Assembly (NCBI GenBank): GCA_025738555.1
Contig: JAOVFP010000005.1
Location: 6,413,430 to 6,477,429, forward strand
DNA: 64,000 bases
Direction: 5' to 3'
Source: Cyathus striatus
Taxonomy: Eukaryota > Basidiomycota > Agaricomycetes > Agaricales > Nidulariaceae
This document shows positions 57,736 through 64,000 of the stretch, piece after piece. The notes under the pieces were generated by a model. It was not told the origin of the DNA, did not search any database, and worked only from the letters and a program-made list of their open reading frames with translations. Position 1 is the first letter of the stretch. Every line of letters begins with the position of its first letter. The translations under genes were made by a program, and so were the position numbers.

Positions 57736-59640
57736 ACTGGGCCACCAGTAGTGATTCTTGACTGCTAATTCAGTATTGTGGGGTCCTGGGTGTCCTGCGG
57801 CTACTGTATTGTGATATTTTCATACTATTTCCTGTTGAAGTTTTTGATCAGGAGGTATGTAACATCAACCTCAATAGTAGAGAAGGCCGTTGTCTTCTTG
57901 CCAGTCTTGGGCAGCATTCTTGATAAGGGATAATTGTCCAGGTTGTTTCATTGCCATGATGGCATCTTGTGTGTGATGATCGGTTTTCAATGCTTCTGTA
58001 AATTTTCTGTGTAGTTCAGTGTCAATGAGATTTACGGGAATATCAGTCAAGGGAAATAGGTGTGCTGGTAGCATCGTGATTTGCTTGTTGTCGTTATCTT
58101 CCTTTGGGATGTAATCTGGTCAGCAGGATAAGGCGTCTGTGGCGATAAGGTTCTTTCTGGGTTTGTGTTGTAGTTCGTAATTGAATTGCGATAGGAAGAG
58201 ATACCATCGGGCTTGTCGTCTGGTAAGGTCTTCAGGTTTTCTCCAATATCCAAGGTTGTGGTAATCCGACCAGATGATAATCTTGTGAGGGGTTCCAATG
58301 AGGTGATGCTTCCATTCTTTGAGTCCTCATATTACTCTGAGGAGTTCTCTGTCATAGATTTCGTAGTTTCTTTCTGTTTCTGTAAATGTGTGGGATGAGA
58401 ATCCACAGGGGTGGAGTCTTCCATCGGGTCCTTTCTGATTGAGTACTGCTCCACACACATATTTCAAGGCGTCTGTTTCAAGTTCAAAGGGTTGTTCAGG
58501 ATTGGGGATTTGTAAGACTGGTTCAGATAGGAATCTTTCTTTGAGTGTTTTGAAAGCAGTTTGGCATTCCAGGGTCCATTCAAAGGGTTTGTCTTTTTTG
58601 GTAAGAGCGTTAAGGGGTATTGCAATCTTTCTGAATCCTTCTATGAATTTCCTATAAAAGTTAGCGAATCCCATAAGGGATTGGACGTCTTTTGAGTTTA
58701 TTCGGGATTGGCCAATCATGAATTCTGGCTACTTTGACAGGGTCCATTGCAAGTTCGTCAGGTCGTATGATGAGTCCTAGAAAATCAACTTCTGTTACCT
58801 CAAATCTACATTTCTTTGGTTTTGCGTAGAGATCATGTTTCCTGAGGATGTTGAGGGTGCATTTGGTAATTTGTTCGAGTTCCTTGATGGTTGTTCCTAG
58901 GAGTAATACATTGTTGATGTATACAATTGCGAGTCCTTCTTCGATGAGATCTTTGAAGATGTCGTTCATGAATCATTGGAAGGTTGCTGGGGAATTGCAC
59001 ATTCTGAAGAACATTACTTTGGGGATAAATGTTCCTCGGTTTGTTTTGAAGGCGGCTTGGTTTTCGTGTCCAGGGTAGATTCGAATGTTGTTGTATGCTC
59101 CGTCAATGTCAAGTTTGGTGAAAACTTTCTTTCCTTGTAATCATTGGATTAGATCTGGCATAAGGGGTAACAGGTAGTTGTCTCGGATAGTGTGTTCATT
59201 GAGGGGTCGATAATCTTGGCAAGGTCGTAAGGCGTCCTTGTCATCTTTCTTTGGTACAAAGAAGAATGATGAGGTGTATGGAGATTGTCCTTTTTCGATG
59301 AATTTCTTTTCTTCCATTTCTTTGAGCCAGGCGTCGAGTGCGATTTGTTGTTTTCCATGGAGTGGGTATATCCTGCAGTCGATTTGATCAGGGGTGTCTG
59401 GTTTGAGATCTATTTTGTGGTCATAGGGTCAGTGAGGTGGGAGCTTCGATACTGGTCGTTTCCTGAATACATCTAGATAATCATGGTATTTTCGGGGGGT
59501 TAGTTCTTTGGCGGTTTTCTTGGGTTCAGTGGTCGTTCCATAAGATAATTGCCGCGAGATGGTTAATTTCCTGATAAGTTCTTCTTCGGTTAAGTTTGGT
59601 GGTTCGTCAGGAGGTTCTGGTTCAGGTTCTTCATCTCAGA
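57736..59640 (-). pseudogene. Reverse transcriptase and RNase H of the decayed Gypsy element
   Basis: The reading order, high to low coordinate, is as follows. RT start has SFFFVPKKDDKDALRPCQDY and RPLNEHTIRDNYLLPL (about 59160-59290). The YNNIRI and FKTNRGTF words follow, then FMNDIFKDLIEEG and the catalytic loop VYINNVLLLG at about 58905-58934. Next is VDFLGLIIRPDEL, then FANFYRKFIEGFRKIAI and RNase H (ELETDALKYVCGAVLNQ, about 58436-58486). The RT core should read Y-x-D-D; both Asp codons are now Asn codons. At least two TGA stops (after ATFQ near 58970, and near 59145) could each come from CGA. These are G-to-A and C-to-T changes at CpG, so RT is inactive through methylation-type mutation. 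Confidence 0.8.
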
Positions 59641-60310
59641 GGTAGTTCACGAGAAGTTCATAGGCGTCCATTTCAATAGGTTCAGCAAGTTCATCGTCGT
59701 CTTCCTCAGAATCTGGTACTAGATCTGGTAGGTCGAAGTCTTCTTGGTGGTAGATGTCTTGTGTGATGGCGGCGATATGGGTAAAATCCATTTCCAGCAG
59801 GTTTTCAAATAGGTCATATACATTGGCTGGGGTTAGTGCTGGGTGTTCTCCTTCATATTCAATGTAGTCTCGGAAATTGAGTTTGTCCATTTGTTCAGTA
59901 AGCTTGTTAATATTGTCACTGTTGATATTCATCTTTCCTAGATTGTTAGTAAGGTCAGATATAGAATCGACTAATGTGTTGTCTGAGTTCGTAGTGTATC
60001 CTTCGGAATCAGAATTTGATTCGGTTTCCATATCGGATTCTTTGAGTATGTGTGGGCTGTCTCTGGGTAGTGGGTTGAAATTAAAGCTTCCTTTCTCAGG
60101 TATTTCTTCAATGGTTGGTTTCTGATTAAACATGAATTGGACTGTTGCTCCAACTGGTTTGTATGGTGGGTCATGTAAGAACATTCTGTTTCTGGTGGTC
60201 TTTGCAAATCCGTTGCAGATCATTTTCCAGTTTTGTCGTTTTCGGCGTTTGAGTTCTTCCATGTTGATTGTTTCTCCATCTCGGATGAGTTCCACTACTT
60301 GTATGGTAAG
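59636..60310 (-). pseudogene. Acidic spacer of Pol between protease and RT
   Basis: A 219-codon open segment on the minus strand. It starts with a basic stretch (MEELKRRKRQNWKMICNGFA) and continues with a long Asp/Glu/Ser/Asn-rich part (ETESNSDSEGYTTNSDNTL, DLVPDSEEDDDELAEPIEM). It lies between the protease and RT motifs. I know no enzyme of this type; it is probably a linker within the polyprotein. It is better preserved than the RT next to it. Confidence 0.5.
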
Positions 60311-60800
60311 TGCGTCAGAGATGATTTCATTTTGGTTGTCTTCTTTAAATCTGATCGTATTTCTCCATTTAAGGATTCCTGTTTTCCAGTTGATGTCAGG
60401 GTTCGTATCTCTGAGCCAGGGGTATCCTAGGATTATGTCTTCGATTCCAATGTTGAGGATAAGGAATGTTACTCAGAACTTCCTTCCTCCTATTTCTATT
60501 TCCTGTCAGGTTATGTCAGTTATCATACCTTGTCAATTGATAGATCCATCGACGTTTTGAGCTCTTCGGGGTTCTATAAGTTTTTCCGTTTTGAGACATA
60601 GTCTTCAAACTAGTCTCCAATCTATGAACATTCCTCCAGCTCCGGAGTCTATTAGCGCTTCAATCGGTTCTTCACTTGCCTTTAGCTGAGTAGCAATATG
60701 GATAGTATTTCTTTGAATACTAGCTATTACAGGCTCTTCTATAATAGCACATGAAATATTAAGAGAGTTAGACGTCGACTCAGCTCTCTTTATCAAAAAC
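60311..60800 (-). pseudogene. Retroviral-type aspartic protease of the decayed Gypsy element
   Basis: 60605-60796 reads TQLKASEEPIEALIDSGAGG then MFIDWRLV. DSG is the active-site triad of retropepsins, which cut the polyprotein. The downstream half (to about 60310), with the word IGIEDIILGYPWLRDTNPDI (60387-60446), resembles the second protease motif (ILGYPWL). Stops break the frame in two places. Confidence 0.65.
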
Positions 60801-62205
60801 CCAATTCGTTGGTGAGTTTGGCGACCTCATCTTGGTCTTCTTTGCCGAGGGATCAGTAGATATCTCCAATTTCTTCATAGGCAGCTCTTACAGAGAGGTC
60901 ATGTCGGTTTCCGAGGTTTCAATTACTTCCGGAGTTATTGAATCTTCCTTTCTTGAGTGGACAGTTGCGAGAGATATGTCTGGATTTCTTGCAATGGAAA
61001 CATTTTCCTTCCTTTCTAAGTTTATCCATTTCTTGCAGGGATAAGGGTTTGTTGATGGCATCAAGGCGAGTGTCCATCTGATTGGATACAAAAGGGTGAT
61101 AGGAATCTACTATGTTTCCTGGGGTGGGTCTAGCTCTGAGATACTGCATGAATGGGGCTGGTTTCCTAGTGAAGTTGATCGGGGAGATTTTTGGGCATTT
61201 CCTGATGCTTCGGTTTCCTTGAATCTGAGATAGTTGCGATCGAATTTGATGGCGGCTTTTTTATATTTGTCATAAGTGGATGGCACATCAGCCATGGTTT
61301 CTACTTTTTCTCTGAGGGGTCGGTTTAGTCCTTTCTTGTACTTGTGGATCTTTTCGGTTTCGGATTCTAAGCTTATTTTGGGCCAGAGGGTCTCGAATAC
61401 TGCTGTATAATCCTCTGCAGTGCTATTTCCTTGAACAAGTAGTTCAAGTTGTCGGTGTGCAATGTTGGCCAAATCTCCTTCTTGAAAGGCTTTAGTCAGG
61501 TCAGTTTTGAAGGTTGCCCAAGTGGGAAACAGTCCATCTGGGTGTGCTGTGTCTGTCTTCGTATATGTATCAAAGGTAGTGCTTTTCCATGCTCCGGCTG
61601 ATCCTCCGTTCACATAGGAGAGGGCTAGGAGTATCTTCATTTTGTCTTCGGTGACTTTATTTCCTAAAATATAAAGTTCAACTTCTTGGATCCAACTCTG
61701 GAATAAGGATCTATCTCCAGAGAAGTGGAATGGGGTTTTGAATTTGGCTTCCATCTTTCCGTTACTGGTTCCCATAGTTGTAGACATGGTTCTATTTCTT
61801 CGGTGTATAAACAGCTGAGCTCGTCCTAATTGATTTCTGAGAGTGGGTGCACGCAGTGGTGCGAACGGGTTTCTGATGTCTTTGGGTGATTCTTGCGATA
61901 CATCTAGTGGGTCGCTTCCTTCTAGGCTGAATGGAAAGAATCCGGATACAGCGCTGGGTGGCTTGTCTGCAAAAGTGAGTGATTCAAAGATAGGCAATGT
62001 AGAGCCTACAGGGGTGTCTGGTGGTAAAGTGGCTGGGCTGGTTGGTAATTCTGTAACTAGTTGTCCTTGGTACACTTGTTCGTTGGTTGGGCTTTCTGGG
62101 GTTTCGTATCCTTGTAAAGGTCTGGGTTCTCTATATTCTTCTGAATGGGAAGAATCAGTTCCTGGGTTTGAGTCTCTGCAGGATGTCTTGGTTGGTGTGG
62201 GGCGA
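60801..62205 (-). pseudogene. Gag of the decayed Gypsy element, with zinc knuckle
   Basis: A long open frame from about 62205 to 61110 has no ATG at its head. It gives a Pro/Ser-rich start, then a capsid-like domain with KFKTPFHFSGDRSLFQSWI, GGSAGAWKSTTFDTY and AFQEGDLANIAHRQLELLVQ. It continues with DYTAVFETLWPKISLESETE and YKKGLNRPLREKVETM. In another frame, 60919-61149 gives ALMPSTNP-like linker words and the CCHC knuckle CFHCKKSRHISRNC. Gag coats the element RNA. The frame is largely preserved despite CpG loss. Confidence 0.75.
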
Positions 62206-62310
62206 ATCGATTAAGTAATCATCACCAATTTATTCAGCTTGATCTTTTGTTACGATCTGAGCTGGTCTCATGATGTTCTTCTGATCTCATGATATAACAA
62301 TCACGTGACT
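62206..62310 (-). other. Leader of the decayed Gypsy element
   Basis: About 100 bp between the right LTR and gag. The bases next to the LTR (AGTCACGTGATTG on the minus strand) do not resemble a common tRNA 3' end, so the primer site is not identified. Confidence 0.3.
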
Positions 62311-62851
62311 TGTCACTACACTCATAAGTCATATGACAAGTCTGAAGTCTAAACAGTTATAATGTAAGTTATACACTAATGGACTTGGCGGCATCTTCAC
62401 AGTAACACTTGAAGAGCAGATATGAAGTAGTGGTGTTCTAGGTCTGAGGTATTCTCAAAGCAGATAGAGGGGATTAGCCAGCTATATTGGATGATAGCTA
62501 AACTAAGATCAAGCTGAAGAAGCTTGATCGGAATACATGAGCTATTTATACAAAAGAAGCATGGTCTGTTTGCAGAAAGGTATGCTACTATAAATAGAGT
62601 CCATGACTTGCCATGACTCGGCAGAGGTCTATAAATAAATGTGCAGCACTGCACAGCAGTATCAGTAAGCGAGTCCAAGGGGATAAGAGAAGTCCGTGCT
62701 TGTAGTATGACAAACCAGAGGAGCGGGGTTGGGGATGATGAGTAAGTATGTAGTTATAAATAGAAAGGGATGAGTAAGTGAAAAGATATAAATAGGAGGG
62801 TCACATGAAAAAGAGGTAGTCTGGCAGGATTGAGATGAAGAAAGTGTAACA
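62311..62851 (-). repeat. Right (5') LTR of the decayed Gypsy element
   Basis: 541 bp partner of 54596-55147 with many point differences and small indels. Confidence 0.85.
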
Positions 62852-63995
62852 CGTATTTCCATATGTCTATGATGTGAGCAATACACAGTATGGGTCACTG
62901 AGCTAACGGAACATTAATTTCCCGCAAAGGACTTCATTTTCTTACATGGATTTTGTCCAGAACTCAAAGAGAAAAGGCCAGGTTGACAAATATCAAGTTA
63001 AACACCAAATTCACTGAAAGACATTACAACACTCTTTAGACTACACTGTTCTGAGCTGCTTACAATGTTGCTGTGTCTCGACACTTTACATACACTGTCA
63101 GAAAGCATGATAATATTCTTGATTTAAAAAATGTTCTTCAAGGATAAAGAGGAATTTCTGCAATGAATAAGTGAAAATCCAAAAATTTGGACAGGAGGAA
63201 GTTTTATACACACTGATGCAGTCCTTGGAAGACAAGCCTTGGATGAATGGGAAGTAAATGTGGCACAAGCTATATGTGATATTTCTGGAGAACTTCCAGA
63301 GCTTGACAATGCTGTTGTTGCTTTCACCACAGGAGCAAAGAAAACATTTGTTGAGCACTTCTCCAGATGAATTTAAACTGGAGGAGATATAGATTGCTTA
63401 CTGACAATGAATGCAACACAATGTTCTTCATGTTAAATGATGTGTGAAGGTGCCCTTGGAAGCTACAGAATTGGAGCAATGCACTTGGCCTAATGAAACA
63501 TTGCATAAATTCAATGCTACATTTGCTGTTGCCCAGAGAATGAAACAGAAGAGTTCATGCTTGAGTTATTGAATACAGAGGCAGATGCCAGATATCTTCA
63601 TCATATGGCCAGAGAACAGGATGCTAGCAAGATTCAAAAGGCATTGAAAGAGGCACAGATGGCGGCAGACAGACAGAAAGTCCTTGAGAATCAGAAGAAA
63701 GAAGAAACCAAACAAGCAAAGATTGCACACAAGGCAGTGGAAATCAGCAAGACAGAGAAGCATCTCATGCTTGACACTTCATTGATCAACAAAAGAATAC
63801 CAATGGTGGAGTTAAACCAGCAGCTTGACTACCATTGAGAGCATGAAAAGCCATATGCAGATGCAGTGGGTGAAGGAGCACAGAGAGTTCCCTTGAAAAC
63901 TCACATGAATAACCAAGTACAGCAAAGTGCTGAGCTGATAAAAGCTATAGAAAGGTATCTGACAAGAGTTAGCATGACCTCCAAGGGAGGTAAAG
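62852..63995 (+). pseudogene. Degraded coiled-coil repeat protein, C-terminal part
   Basis: This continues the family interrupted at 54596. Words read in order include NTKFTERHYN, SFIHTDAVLGRQALDEW, CEGALGSYRIGAM and a final charged helix. That helix, 63557-63838, has the words MLELLNTEADARYLHHMA, SKIQKALKEAQMAADRQK and NQKKEETKQAKIAHKAVEI. Stops and frame changes occur between pieces and CpG is scarce. The order matches the C-terminal half of the Agaricomycete family that I recall for 52569-54595. It may continue beyond the window. Confidence 0.6.
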
Positions 63996-64000
63996 CAGCT

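Larger units (their letters stand above)
54596..62851 (-). mobile_element. Decayed Ty3/Gypsy LTR retrotransposon
   Basis: Direct repeats at 54596-55147 and 62311-62851 (552 and 541 bp) begin TGTCACTACA and end GTGTAACA on the plus strand. The coding region between them runs on the minus strand (gag nearest the right LTR, integrase nearest the left). The LTRs differ at many positions, often CpG to TpG or CpA (GTCGTATG/GTCATATG; GTCACGTG/GTCACATG). This marks an old insertion with methylation-type decay. No exact target duplication remains (TGATT on the left, CGTAT on the right). It sits inside the coiled-coil repeat protein. Confidence 0.85.

Noticed and set aside
54596..62851. A 5-bp target duplication for the decayed Gypsy element
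   Set aside because: The left flank is TGATT and the right flank CGTAT; no match, so none is claimed.

Overview
The window looks like a basidiomycete (probably Agaricomycete) chromosome. Genes have many introns of about 50-70 bp with GT..AG ends. Several protein families are ones expanded in mushrooms: a DUF6534 membrane protein, an EF-hand/zinc-finger protein and a coiled-coil repeat family. The transposable elements (Ty3/Gypsy LTR elements and a BED-finger hAT element) are of types common in those genomes. Everything here was read by eye; no database search was run.

Layout. 74-4640 (-) is a long EF-hand/zinc-finger gene. 6276-7966 (+) is a DUF6534 gene. 8384-10449 is a stretch bounded by inverted repeats and free of coding sequence. 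10922-13017 (+) is an MFS transporter. 13935-15623 (+) is a C2-domain protein. 16498-18329 (-) is a Ser/Pro-rich protein. About 21.25-37.42 kb is an array of minus-strand MFS transporter copies related to the one at 10.9 kb: four close to intact, two decayed, plus two small fragments and two insertions. 37497-38698 is a 1.2-kb near-perfect inverted repeat. 38699-49657 is a hAT DNA transposon whose transposase gene is split by a complete chromodomain Ty3/Gypsy element (41296-48273, 608-bp LTRs, target duplication CTGAT). From about 49.66 kb to the end the DNA is CpG-poor. It holds decayed LTR relatives, a degraded coiled-coil repeat protein, and a second decayed minus-strand Ty3/Gypsy element (54596-62851) inserted inside that protein.

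The five near-intact MFS copies all carry an acidic dileucine motif at the N terminus, which suggests a shared vacuolar or endosomal location. They form two sequence groups interspersed along the array. The repeat-rich right half shows at least three rounds of insertion, from old CpG-decayed elements to a chromovirus whose LTRs differ only by two 1-bp indels.

One caution applies throughout. Unrelated genes, and the very young chromovirus, share the same lesion: single-base indels in or next to short homopolymers that break otherwise good reading frames. This pattern fits homopolymer sequencing or assembly error better than gene death, so apparent pseudogenes in the left half and in the chromovirus should be read with that in mind.
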